A stretch of 64,000 bases of DNA from Rhizomys pruinosus (taxonomy: Eukaryota; Chordata; Mammalia; Rodentia; Spalacidae), in assembly GCA_009823505.1 (NCBI GenBank), contig VZQC01005068.1, forward strand, positions 2,247,852 through 2,311,851. The letters are read 5' to 3'. How positions within the stretch are numbered: the first letter of the stretch is position 1; every line of letters begins with the position of its first letter. Positions 54,068 through 64,000 of the stretch are shown in pieces. A program made the translations under genes and the position numbers. The notes under the pieces are model-generated. The model saw only the letters and a program-made list of their open reading frames with translations, ran no database searches and was not told the origin of the DNA.

Positions 54068-54270
54068 GGGGCTGGAGAGAGGCCAGCAGTTAAGACTCTA
54101 CCTTTGAGAGACCCTGGTCGAATCCCCATACCCACATGGCAGCGAAGAACTGTCTTTGACTCCAGTCCAGGGGAACCGATTACACTGTTCTGAACCTCTG
54201 AGCCATCCATGACACAGATCACAGACCTACATATCGACAGTACATTCATACACATACAAGAATAAATTTT
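54068..54270 (+). mobile_element. B2 SINE, corrupted
   Basis: gggggctggagagaggccagcagttaag, catacccacatggcagcg, acattcatacacatacaagaataaa. Confidence 0.88.
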
Positions 54271-54287
54271 TTTTTTTTTTTTTTTTT

Positions 54288-54415
54288 TAATCCTAGCACT
54301 GGGAGCCAGAGGCAGGCAATCTTGTGAGTCAAGGCCAGCCTGGTCAACAGAGTGAGTCCAGAACTGCTGGGACTAAGGGAGACCCTTGTCTCAAAAAACA
54401 CCAAAAAAAAAAAAG
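54288..54415 (+). mobile_element. B1 SINE lacking its head
   Basis: Begins at taatcctagcactggg right after a T-run and runs to cttgtctcaaaaaac and an A tail. The first ~25 bp of B1 are missing. Confidence 0.85.
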
Positions 54416-54954
54416 AATGAATTAAAAAATTGAAAAAGAAGCAAACACAGCCTTAGAACCACAGGCCAGCATCCCATCTGTTATGGATGCTTGACAGGAG
54501 CTAACAGGCTGCAATATTGGATATCTGGACACCCCAGGGCTATTTGAATAGGTGTGGCCTTTGGGAGGTGCCTGTGTTGTGGGGTCTGGGAGGTGCCTGT
54601 TCTCTGTGGCTGGAGGGCCTGCTCGCTGTGGGTCTGGAAATGCTTCTCTATGTCATGGAGGCATGCAGCGGGTCGGAGGTGCAGTGCATGCGTCAGCTCT
54701 GCAGCTTCCCAGAAGTGAGAGCTGTTTGTAATGCTGCTTCTCGTCGAACGTGTGGTCAGTTTGTATTCTCAGGCTGGCATTTTTCTTGTTTATTGTTTGT
54801 TTGTTTCTCTTTGCCTTTCTCTCACAGGCCAGAGCAGTAAGGTCACTTCAGGATTTATGGCATGGGGCAGGGCGAGCCAGCTAGACTAGGACAGGGAGGT
54901 TGGGGACCAGGAAGGACTGAAGGGTGGGTGGCGGTGTCATACCAGGTAACTCAG
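54416..54954. other. GC-richer unassigned DNA
   Basis: A 107-codon frame (54,517-54,840) is rich in Leu/Gly/Cys with no recognisable domain. The sequence contains near-repeats of gggaggtgcctgt (54,563, 54,590), which suggests low-level tandem structure rather than coding. Confidence 0.4.
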
Positions 54955-55085
54955 TCTGGCTTAAAAGAGGCAGGTGGATCTTTGTGATTTCAAAGGCAGC
55001 CTGGTCTATAATGTGGAGTTTCCAGGACAGCTGGGCTACAGGGAACCTGTCTCCAGAGACAAAAACAAACAAACAAACAAACAAA
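54955..55085 (+). mobile_element. B1 fragment with (CAAA)n tail
   Basis: agaggcaggtggatctttgtg to gggaacctgtctccagag, then about six CAAA units (55,061-55,085). Confidence 0.82.
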
Positions 55086-56045
55086 CACTCCTCTTAGAGT
55101 GACAGCCTGAATTGTGGTGCTCCTGCCTCTCTCCACCATGCCGAGATTACAATCTCATTTTTTCCGGATCAGCTTGAAGCAGTGGGATGGAGTGGTGGCT
55201 GGCTTCTAGTTCTGTTCTGCCACCATGTACTTCTATGATGTCTTTTCAAGGCTCGCTTTCCTATGAGTAAACCAGTGAGTGGAAGTGTCAGAAGCTGTTC
55301 CCCATTTGTCCTTTGAGATGTCCGTAGCCCCAGCGGAGCCCAGAATCGTGTGTGTTTAAGAACTGCTGACCTCGATTCGCAGAGATCTCCTCCCTGCCTT
55401 GGAGTGCTGGATGTTAAAGGCATGTGCCTTGATAGTTATCTTTACCCTGGAGAACAAACAGGAGCCTTGTATCAGCTTCGTTTAAGAACTTTGTAGAGTA
55501 GCAGGGATAGCGTCTCAGACTTGTAATCCACCTGCTCAGTCTGCGAAAGCAGTAAGATAACAGGGCTGTGTCACCAAACCCAACTTAAAAACTTTCTTGG
55601 GGCTCCAAAATATTATTCCTATTAGTATGATAAAAGACAAAACATTATTGCTGCCATGGGGAAGGGTCTGTGTCTCTAAGGCCAGGCTCAGCCCTCTTAG
55701 GTTGTCTGGGTGCTGCCCAGACACTACCCTTAACTGTAGCTGAGTGCTGGGTCTAGCTTGCTGGCTGAGAGAGTGCAATATTATGATCCCTGTACCCGTT
55801 CAGTGGTTTTAAATACTGAGCACTATACAAACTCCTTTTGAAGAGGGGAACACAGTTCTCATGGACCTTTGGCATATGTTCACAAATCCAAGTTTGAGAA
55901 ACAGGGTTTAGGATTTCTTTGGGTTGTAATTCTGTCTTCATTATTCTCTTTAAGCAGTACTGGACATGTGAAACCCTGAATTGGAGTTGAGGGCACACTG
56001 AGCTACTTGCAAATACAAGAATGGAGAGCAAGAGACAGGGAAAAG
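55086..56045. other. Unassigned DNA with B1 remnants
   Basis: 55,368-55,430 is a reverse B1 remnant (cgcagagatctcctccctgcc, gatgttaaaggcatgtgcc), and 55,340-55,560 has further vague B1 similarity. No gene signal. Confidence 0.45.
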
Positions 56046-56114
56046 AGACGAACAAAGCAAGCAAGAAGAGAACAATTGAGTGAGAGCAAGAGAGTGAGAG
56101 AACGAGAGAGGAGA

Positions 56115-56159
<45 letters not shown>

Positions 56160-56190
56160 AGAGAGAGAGAAAGAGAGAGAGAGAGGCAGG
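56046..56190. repeat. Purine-rich (GA)n microsatellite
   Basis: GA and AAGAGA units across about 145 bp with a core of about 19 GA repeats (56,118-56,155). Arg/Glu-rich open frames here are repeat translations. Confidence 0.95.
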
Positions 56191-56930
56191 CTGGGACTGA
56201 GACTACAGCAACAACAGCATGGACAGAATGTGCTGCATTTTGCAGAGGCCTGCGACTTGAGAAAGTGCCCTAGGGGACTGATGATGTGGGAACTAAGTGT
56301 GAACTTTGTTTCTTATTTTTTATTAATCTTTCCAGTGAAAGAATGATATTTATGATATAGTATTTTGAAATACATACATTGTGAAATGGCTAAATTAATC
56401 TAACCCAATGCTCTAATATAATTGTTTTTGTAGTTGAGACAGTTAACATTTCAGCATTTTTTCAAGTATACATTGATATTAACTATAGTTATGGTGTTAC
56501 TCAGCCATATGTAAACTTGCATGTGTGTATATGATACTGGGAATCCAATCCAGGGCCTAGCTCAACTGTGCTACCCTAATACAATAGTAGGATAGACTAT
56601 CTCTTTTCCAGTGCTTACCCAGTATGTTGATCCCCAATACTGCAAAAACCTAAGAAAACAAAAACAAAAAAAAAACCCTCCAAATAAAACCCACCAGGAA
56701 ATAGGGCGATTTGCTGGGCTTCTAACTCAAAAGTACACTCACAACGAAATTATTTGGTATAGGATTAGGTAAGAAGTTCATCCTCTTCTGTAATTGCTTT
56801 TATAGGGTGATTTGGAGATTTAATGGACCTTGCTGGTGTTTCTTAGAATTTCCAGTAGGGTAGTGAGCACTCCAGGGCTCCAGTATTTCAGTTATCTGCT
56901 CGCTAAAACCTTGGATTTAAAAATTTTAAT
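56191..56930. other. Unassigned AT-rich DNA
   Basis: No gene or recognised repeat. 56,540-56,580 (gggaatccaatccagggcc) may be an ID/SINE remnant. Confidence 0.4.
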
Positions 56931-56932
56931 GC

Positions 56933-57092
56933 ACACCTTTGATGCCAACACTCAGGAGGCAGAGACAGGTGGATCTCTGTGAGTTCAAGTCTAGCCTGCC
57001 TGGTCTACATAGTGAGTTCCAGGCCAGCCGGGGCTACAGGAATATCCTGTCTCAAAAACCAAACCAAAACCAAACCAAAACAAAACAAAACA
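56933..57092 (+). mobile_element. B1 SINE, 5'-shortened, (CAAAA)n tail
   Basis: aatgcacacctttgatgccaacactcaggaggcagag to atcctgtctcaaaaacc, then about 35 bp of CAAAA/CCAAA units. Confidence 0.9.
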
Positions 57093-57234
57093 ATCCCCTT
57101 TAGTCTCAGAAAATAATTGTGTGACGAAAGAATCCTATGAAATAGTATTGTGTTTTAATGGGGAAAATCAGGAAATACTATCACATAAGATAAGATGTAA
57201 TGTCTGCATAATTTCTGGTAGATTAGATAGACCA

Positions 57235-57340
57235 CACAAGCTTATCACCCAAGTCTAGCACTGGCGACTAAGAGGCCAGGCAGAGACTGAGAATTTGAGA
57301 TCCTGGCTGTGTAGTAATTCCCTGTCTCAAAAATAAAGAA
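57235..57340 (+). mobile_element. Old B1-like relic
   Basis: cacccaagtctagcactggcgac, gaggccaggcagagactgag, ttccctgtctcaaaaataa. Confidence 0.6.
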
Positions 57341-58140
57341 AATATGAGAATTATAGGGTAGATTTAAAAATTCAGATTCCAGAATTGAAGAGATGGCGGC
57401 TGGTCCCCCTGTGGTTACTTACCCTCACCCTCCCCGCAACACGCAGTTAAGAGGCACTGCTGTGCTTTCACAAAGGAAACCAGATAAGCTCGTTGGCTGA
57501 GCTTCCCCAGCACTAACAGCACACCCTGGCTTTCACCCCATATCTCCATCCCTGTGTCCCCACATAGTGCGTTTTTGGTCAGTGTGGAGTACCCCTCACT
57601 GAATCACCCTCCTCGTGACAAATTGAATATGACCGAATGTCACACCAGACTTTGCGGTGTACAACACCACCCAATCACCCAATTTTTAAATTTAAGACTC
57701 CTTCCTTTTCATCTTCATCTGTCCCTAGAATCCTGGATCCCATAACTCTACCGGATTGTTCCCATCCCTCCACCAGTGAACCCTTTTTCAATGCTGTTTT
57801 TTTTACATATATATATGCGTACTTTGAAGACCAGCGTGAATCTCTCCTGATACATAGGTTAACAGCGCGGTACTTTACACCGTGGGAATTTTCCGCCCCA
57901 GTGAGACAAGCACCAGGTGCTCGTGCGGACATCACATTGCCAACCTCGCCTAAGGCATGGAAGATGCTTGCCCTGCCTCTTGCTCTACTAGTGCTTGTGG
58001 CGTTAGCCGTCCGAACTAATGGTGTGTATCATGCCTGGCCTTCAGCTCTGTATTTTTTTCATCTCTCTCTCTCTTCGCGTAAGCGATTTCTTTGCTGTCT
58101 CTTCATATACACAGCTATGCTAAACCTGGGCACGCGATGA
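57341..58140. other. Unassigned DNA with a chance 167-codon frame
   Basis: 57,637-58,140 is open in one frame but shows no domain and crosses a reverse B1-like fragment (catgcctggccttcagc). An internal ATG at 57,964 would start MLALPLALLVLVALAV, a hydrophobic run. With the indel-rich quality I do not call a gene. Confidence 0.45.
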
Positions 58141-58310
58141 GCTCCTTCCCTTCCTTCCTCCTTCCATCCTTCCTGCCTTCCTTATCTCTCTTTCTCTCTC
58201 TTTCATTTGGTCTTTTTGAGATGGGGTCCTCCCCTCTTGTAGCCACACCTGGCCTGGTATAGTCCAGGCTGGCCTTCAAATGCTGGGATAAAGCATGCAT
58301 CACCACACTG
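58141..58310 (-). mobile_element. Pyrimidine tract and damaged B1
   Basis: C/T-rich 58,141-58,205, then catttggtctttttgagatggggtcc ... gtccaggctggccttcaaatgctggg. Confidence 0.8.
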
Positions 58311-58929
58311 GTCCGAACTCTTGTATAAAAAGAGTCTTCAGGGGTATACTTATATAACTATACATGATATATGTATAGGTTAAAAGAGTCTATTTTACAG
58401 GTTACAAATATTATTTAAATTAAAAGTGGTTTATACAGAAAAGTTATCTATAGGAAGCATCAAAGTGTTTTTAAACTGTCTAATCGCATCGGAGCTGGGC
58501 ACGCAACTCCTAATGAGTATCATCAGCTTTTTACTATTCGATAGATAGTCGGTGCACTAGCGAGCCCGCCTTGTTTCTAAGCTCATTGCTGTACCAGCCT
58601 ACGGCATACTTCGGAAAAATAATACCCTTAATCTCTGATATAGCTACAAATGATAAACTTTCAATCATGGGTTTGTATATATCTTTACACTAGTGACTTT
58701 GTGAAAGGTCCACTGCAGCTCCAGAGTTCGGAGGCATTGTGGTGAATCCCCTTATCTCCAGCAACTTACTATGAAGACGTTGAAATTGGCTGGCGAGATG
58801 GCTCGGGCTTTGAGTCGACTATTTACCACCCTACCGTTTTCACGTTAGTACCGACTCATTCGCGCACTTTTCCCCATGACCTGGCAGTCGGATAAAGGAA
58901 TTTGCCACCTATCCTGTTTCTCACCTTGT
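58311..58929. other. Low-quality unassigned sequence
   Basis: No repeat could be traced except a damaged B2 head at about 58,785-58,815 (attggctggcgagatggctc). The CpG-containing, scrambled look suggests heavy read errors before copy C. Confidence 0.45.
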
Positions 58930-59402
58930 CAACCGGACACTCATCTTTCTCTGCCGAGCCATAGTACAGGCTGTCTTTATGTTAGTATAGCCTTAATGTG
59001 TAGTAGAGCTTGAAGTCTGAGAGGTAAGGTTGATCCCCCTGTGATTGTGCATTTTTCAGCTTCTTGGAGTTACTTTGACCCTTCACACATTCACACCACT
59101 TGCATCACTGGTGCATCTTTTTATCGTTCGGCCATTCTGTATGAATTTAAGGATTTTTTTTTTCCAGGAGTCGTCTGCTGTGAAGGAACACACCTCATGG
59201 GGATTTTGGAATCCTGGGATTGCATTGAATTTGCTACTAATTTTATTTGGTTAATACTAGAATGTACATTTTTTTACTGTAATTAATTTTTATGCTTAAT
59301 CTCATGAAGCGATGGTAGTGTTTTTTTCCATCTTATAGATAGTCATCTTTTATATCTACCTTTTCAGGTTTAAAAATTTATATGTTGTGAGTGTCTTTGG
59401 GC

Positions 59403-59433
<31 letters not shown>

Positions 59434-62400
59434 AGGCTATTGTGAATGGGAAGGGTCTCTTTGAATTCCTTGTGTGTTGGTTTACTGGATGAAGAAAGGT
59501 ACTATTTTGTTGTTGGTGTAAAGAAAATTTTTCTAGGTTAATTTTTGTATCTTGCCACTTCACTGAATATCTTTCAATGTGATTGATCCTAGAAGTGTTT
59601 TGGTGAAGTTTTGAGCATCCCACAGGTAAACTATCATATCATGCCATCTGCAAACAGGGATAGTTTGACTTCTCTTTTCCAATTACGTACTCCTTTAATT
59701 CTCTTTTCTTGCCTTATTGCCCTATGACCGCAATGTTGCCAAACTAGTGGTCACGAAAAGATGACATCATGAACCTTTCAGGTAAATGGATGGATTAGCT
59801 TGACAGCCATTATGCTAAGTGATATGTAACACAGCGTTCCGTCAAGCCAGGCGTGGTGCGATTCCATTTTGTGCACGCCTTTAATCCTTAGCACTTGGAG
59901 GCAGAGGCAGGTGGGATCTTTGTGAGTCCAAGCCGCCTGGTCTTACAGAGTGAGTTACTATTTTTTCAGGACAGCTGGGACGTTACAGTAGAAGAAGAAG
60001 CTTTGTCTCGAAAAGTACTCTCATAAAATAAAAGATAAGAGAATAATAAATTAAAGTGCCTCAAAACAAACTCGAGCGGACATGGTTTCTCCTGCATTTG
60101 TTGAGAATGTATATTGTACAAAAGTTCCCCGGTTGATTGAAAGCAAGCTGAGCAACGTTGTCCGTTGTCATATTTCTTTCTATCTAAAGCAACTGTGATG
60201 TTATAAAAGACCTGTGTGAACCTCTTTTTTTCATTTATTGATGTCTTGTGTTTTTCATACATCATATTTTTCATTTACTATTATCAGGACAAAAAATATT
60301 TCCTTATCGCTTCCCGACCAAACCCTACCCCAATCCCATCCAGTTCATGCATTTCTCCATAACTAGTCCTGACATCATTCTTCTCTCAGTCTTTTTTTGT
60401 GCTTACGAATTCACATTTTCCTCCAATAATTTTGCATGTGTAACTCATTAGTAAACATGAGATAACCATAACTCTCTGCCACCCATTATATCAGTAATTC
60501 AACATGAGTCTAGGAAATAATTGATGTGGCCGTGGGAGTGTCTAGAGACTTGCCTCATATGATATTGAAGGATTCATTATTCTTTTTTTAAATATAATAC
60601 AACAATGAGTTGTGCTTTCCGAAAAGCAATAAATAGAACCATAATTGCGTTCTCAGGTTTCCTTTCGTCTGGGGATTTTAGTGTGTTTGCATAGTGTCCA
60701 CAAATGAGGTGAAACCATTTCTCTTTTGTGTATCTTTTGGCGGAGACTCTCTGTGTTACATTCACATAAGCATAATGGCGTTCAAGCTCCATCTCAGTTT
60801 ATCTGCAAAGCTCATAATGCCATCTTTCTCCATGGGACGTGAATAGTCCTCCATTGTGTAGATGTACCACAGTGAGCCCTAGAATTAACTACCACCTACT
60901 TTCAGACATGGTAATTGAAGTAATGATAATACTGGGAGGATGAAGGCTTGTGGGAGTTGGTTTATACTTATTTTCTCAATTTTAGTAGTAATTATCAACT
61001 CAATTAATAAGGAAAAGTGTAAGCGTCGTAAGACATAATATCATGACACTGTTAACATATTACGTTTATTCCTGGAGGACAAATTTCTGGATACATATAT
61101 GACATAGTATATGGGCAGATAACTTTGACACGAGCCTACAATTGGAGGTCGCAAAAACCCCAAACCAAGCTAAGACTGGGTCAATAAGAACAGGACTATA
61201 GGAGGTACAATATCGTCGCCCCAAAACAATAAAACCTCTGTAGAGAAAACTTTTAAAAAAGACTGGAAGAGAAACCATTGTGCAGTATGCGCATGTCTTG
61301 GAGCCAATATGCTGCAGAATTTTGCCCCCTTATACTGGGTGAAGGGTGGAGAGGAAACGGAAATGTGTCATATGTATGTCTAAATGACTGAGAAGAATGT
61401 CTGCGTATGAAGATATGAGCTAAGGAACATCAATCCAAAATAATGTGTAGTATTAAAGACTCCTTTTGCTTGGCCTGTGTTTCAGAGATCTTTAATTGTA
61501 ACTGAAAAAATAGAACAAAGATAGGTAACCAGCTGGATTCTCTTTCTGAACAAAGTATCAGCGTTCTACTACACTTACCATTTGCAGCAATCAGAGGGTG
61601 GTTAGCTCTAGAAAAAGTTGTTCCTCATCTCGTACCTAATCCAATCCGCACACCCCCATTGTTTCTCCTAAAATTGATTTTCAGTAGAGCTGAAGTTGAA
61701 AGGCGCAGGCTGATGGTGAGAAGGCTGAGGCAAAAGAGGCAACTGTAGCTCCTCTATGCAGAGCATCCTCTTGCGTGTTCTTTTCCCAGCACCCACCAAT
61801 GCAACTAAACATAGTTATCTAACTTTGCCACATTCCAAGGGACTTCTGACCCATGTCTCTTCATTCTTCCCGCCTCCTACACCAGCCACTGTCCATTAAG
61901 CAGGTGGCCGATGCGAACATAAAACATGTAGGGAGACAAAACATTGCATACATAGAGATAAGGATAAATAATATACTACGTAAATCTTCAAAAGGTTTGA
62001 CAAGGGCAAAAAGAGAAGAGTTCCATAATCTAACTTGTTCTGGTTGTCTTGCCAGAGTTGCCCCTTGGTGACAAAACACTTCTGACCTAACGACACCAAA
62101 CATTTGGGAAGAGACAAGGGTTTATTCCAGCTCACAACTCCAACTGTGTGGGTCCCAGGTAGCCAGTGGACTTACAATATGAGGTTCGAGTGCGACTCAG
62201 GGAGCCCAAGGCAGGAACTCAGGGCAGCAACCTGGAAGCAGGAGAGGCTAGAAGACAAGCCATTGGCGCCAATCGTTTCACCTGCATTGCTACCCCATAC
62301 CCAAAAAATGCTAAAAAGACCTGCCCATCTAATCTCCATATACACAGACAACCCGCAACAGTAACGGTGGCAACCACTCATCGCTCGGCCAGCCCCCCCC

Positions 62401-63444
62401 CAACTGCAAATCGTTCGACCACTCTATAAGACAAATACTCGCACAGGGTGCTCCAAGCCAGGCGCTGAATCCAACTGGAGCCACTTCCCTGGTTGAGGCT
62501 CCCTCCACCCAGGTGTGTCAAGTAGACACTTAAACACTCATATTCAGCTGACAAACTTACTACAAGTTGAAATTGAAAAAAACCTCATACTAACCAGCAA
62601 TTAAAGTGAATGATGGCAAATAAGCATTTTCTGAAAAGTACCCTTATCAAGAGTATATCTCCTTATTGATGTAAAAAGGCGAAAGTCACTAGGTCTCAAA
62701 GTCTTATATAAGAAAAGAATTTTTCTTTAAGCATCAAGTGATTACATGTCCATCTCTATACTGTACCCTTACTAACTAATCTCAAATTCTGGAGCCTTGT
62801 GAGGTTAAGAATAGGACTCAGAGATGGGGGAAGAAAAAGCGCAAAGCTAATATTATCAGAACATTAGGGGAATGAAAAAAATCAGTTTGACTTTGTCCGT
62901 CCCTCTCTCCTCCATAATGGATACTGAGTGAACAGATGAAATGACATCAACTATAGGGAGTCTGTGAAGTATTATTACACAGCCCGAGGACCCAGCCGTG
63001 CCACCTCTAGTATGTAGCTGAGGATTGACCTGGAATTTTAATCTTCCTGGCGCTCACCTCCGCTTAAGTGCTGGGGCACTTAACAGGTGAATACCACCGA
63101 TCCCAGGGTTTGAACTTAGAGATGCAGTGCAAGATTGGAACCCATGGCTTCATGCATGTTAGGTAGAGGTACCTGTACACAAAACTAGAACTGCCAAGGT
63201 CCTAAGTTACATTAAAAAAAACATGAAACACTGTTTATTTCTTTTAGGAAGTCTTTTCAGGTCTTATAACCTTATGGTTGGTGCCGCCTTTTAATCCCAG
63301 CACTCAGGAGGCAGGACAGGCAGGCAGATCTCTGTGGTTCAAGGCCAGGCCTGATTTACATAGTAAGTTCCAGACTGACCTGACGACTACAGAGAGACCC
63401 TATCTCAAAAAAGACAAAAAAAAAATGTCTTCATTACTAACTGC
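58930..63444. repeat. Copy C: noisy third copy of 33,110-36,776
   Basis: The same order of insertions recurs with many short inserted strings: minus L1 ORF2 (58,930-59,745, with an antisense FADD box near 59,620-59,660), plus L1 ORF2 end (about 59,750-59,850), B1 (about 59,850-60,015), minus nested L1 (about 60,225-60,880), plus L1 3'UTR (to about 61,440), old B2/B3 (about 61,700-61,985), reverse MaLR LTR (62,034-62,560), flank, and B1 (63,275-63,425). Shared nested insertions mean shared origin, not independent L1 insertions. Confidence 0.9.
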
Positions 63445-64000
63445 TTTTCCAAGTAAAGACCATCAAAAACCACATGTGACTTCCCTTGCCCCACATAGTT
63501 GAAAGTAAAGAATCAGATGACAGAAAATTTACACTTGAGAGTCATGTTGGCAACCAGCAAACAATAGTTGGGATAAGTGACAATGTAGAAGCCATCAAAC
63601 TACAGCAAATCCAGGACACCAGCCTGCTTTTGTGAATAGTTATTGGGGTATAGTCACTCCCACTTTATATTTCCTGTAGCTGCTTTCCTGCTGTAATGGG
63701 CTAGGTGTTCCCCAAAGGAGAACTATTTTTACATAGTTTGCTGACCCCTGACAGACAGCATTATGTGTTCCAAAACAAGATAAGGCTGACCCTGCTCCCC
63801 TTACCATGGGTCTCAGAAAGGGAGCATTAAGTCTTCACAATTGCCAGCAAGTAGCCATACCCAACACTTAGGTAAATGAGAAACTGCATTCAATTACAAT
63901 GGAGAGTCCCATGACTCACCAATATGGCACCTCAGTTTTGAAAAATCCCCCATCTCCTAAGTAAAACTTTAGAGTATAGAGTCTTATTTGGTGACATAAT
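63445..64000. repeat. Exact repeat of 36,778-37,333
   Basis: I see no difference over about 556 bp. Both copies end in the same phrase ttatttggtgacataat at the matching point. The window edge hides where the identity stops. Confidence 0.92.

Noticed and set aside
56007..56273. Arg/Glu-rich 88-codon frame
   Set aside because: Translation of a (GA)n tract; no conserved sequence outside it.

Overview
The window is repeat-dense, non-coding nuclear DNA from a muroid rodent. The evidence is the set of repeat families: B1, B2, B4 and ID SINEs, an ORR1-type MaLR LTR, rodent L1 and a few ancient MIR relics. The young B2 copies keep their CpGs and have a 3' half that does not look like the usual house-mouse or rat consensus, so another murid or cricetid is likely; the species cannot be fixed from this sequence. 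I found no host gene, exon or RNA gene I could support. The longest open frames are L1 ORF fragments, microsatellite translations or chance frames.

Layout. 1-1,828 is an L1 ORF2 fragment on the minus strand, split by a B2. 1,829-16,440 is good-quality sequence with scattered SINEs, many with exact target-site duplications (TSDs), an ORR1 solo LTR (3,152-3,522), a small L1 insertion (4,441-4,734), and an L1-type composite (13,172-14,085) containing a 106-N gap. 16,444-29,405 (copy A) is a nest of L1s: a plus-strand L1 interrupted by minus-strand L1s, including one about 6 kb long with ORF1, ORF2 and 5'UTR, plus B1 and B2 insertions, followed by flanking DNA with a MaLR solo LTR. A single N at 29,406 is followed by 29,407-36,780 (copy B), which repeats about 21,940-29,405 with the same nested insertions. 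36,781-47,710 is cleaner sequence with a pyrimidine microsatellite, a solo LTR with a 6-bp TSD, and an inverted L1 composite with a 19-bp TSD (43,590-45,860). A second single N sits at 47,711. 47,712-63,444 is indel-rich: a tandem MaLR provirus (LTR-internal-LTR-internal-LTR, period about 1.52 kb), many damaged SINEs, and a third noisy copy (copy C, about 58,930-63,444) of 33,110-36,776. From about 63,445 to the end the sequence matches 36,778-37,333 by eye without differences.

Main interpretation. The noisy copies A, B and C, the lone Ns and the return to exact identity look more like gap filling with uncorrected long reads, leaving one locus represented about three times, than three real duplications. 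A real tandem duplication of about 26.7 kb remains possible. Frameshifts in 16.9-36 kb and 47.7-63.4 kb should not be read as biological.

Biology that survives this caveat: two insertions (13 kb and 44 kb) share the same unusual sequence upstream of an L1-type 3' end and both show inversion as expected from twin priming; a tandem MaLR with a visible tRNA-Leu-type primer binding site; a recently active B2 family with intact Pol III boxes; and a 69-bp tandem repeat in an L1 5'UTR. No undescribed functional system was found.
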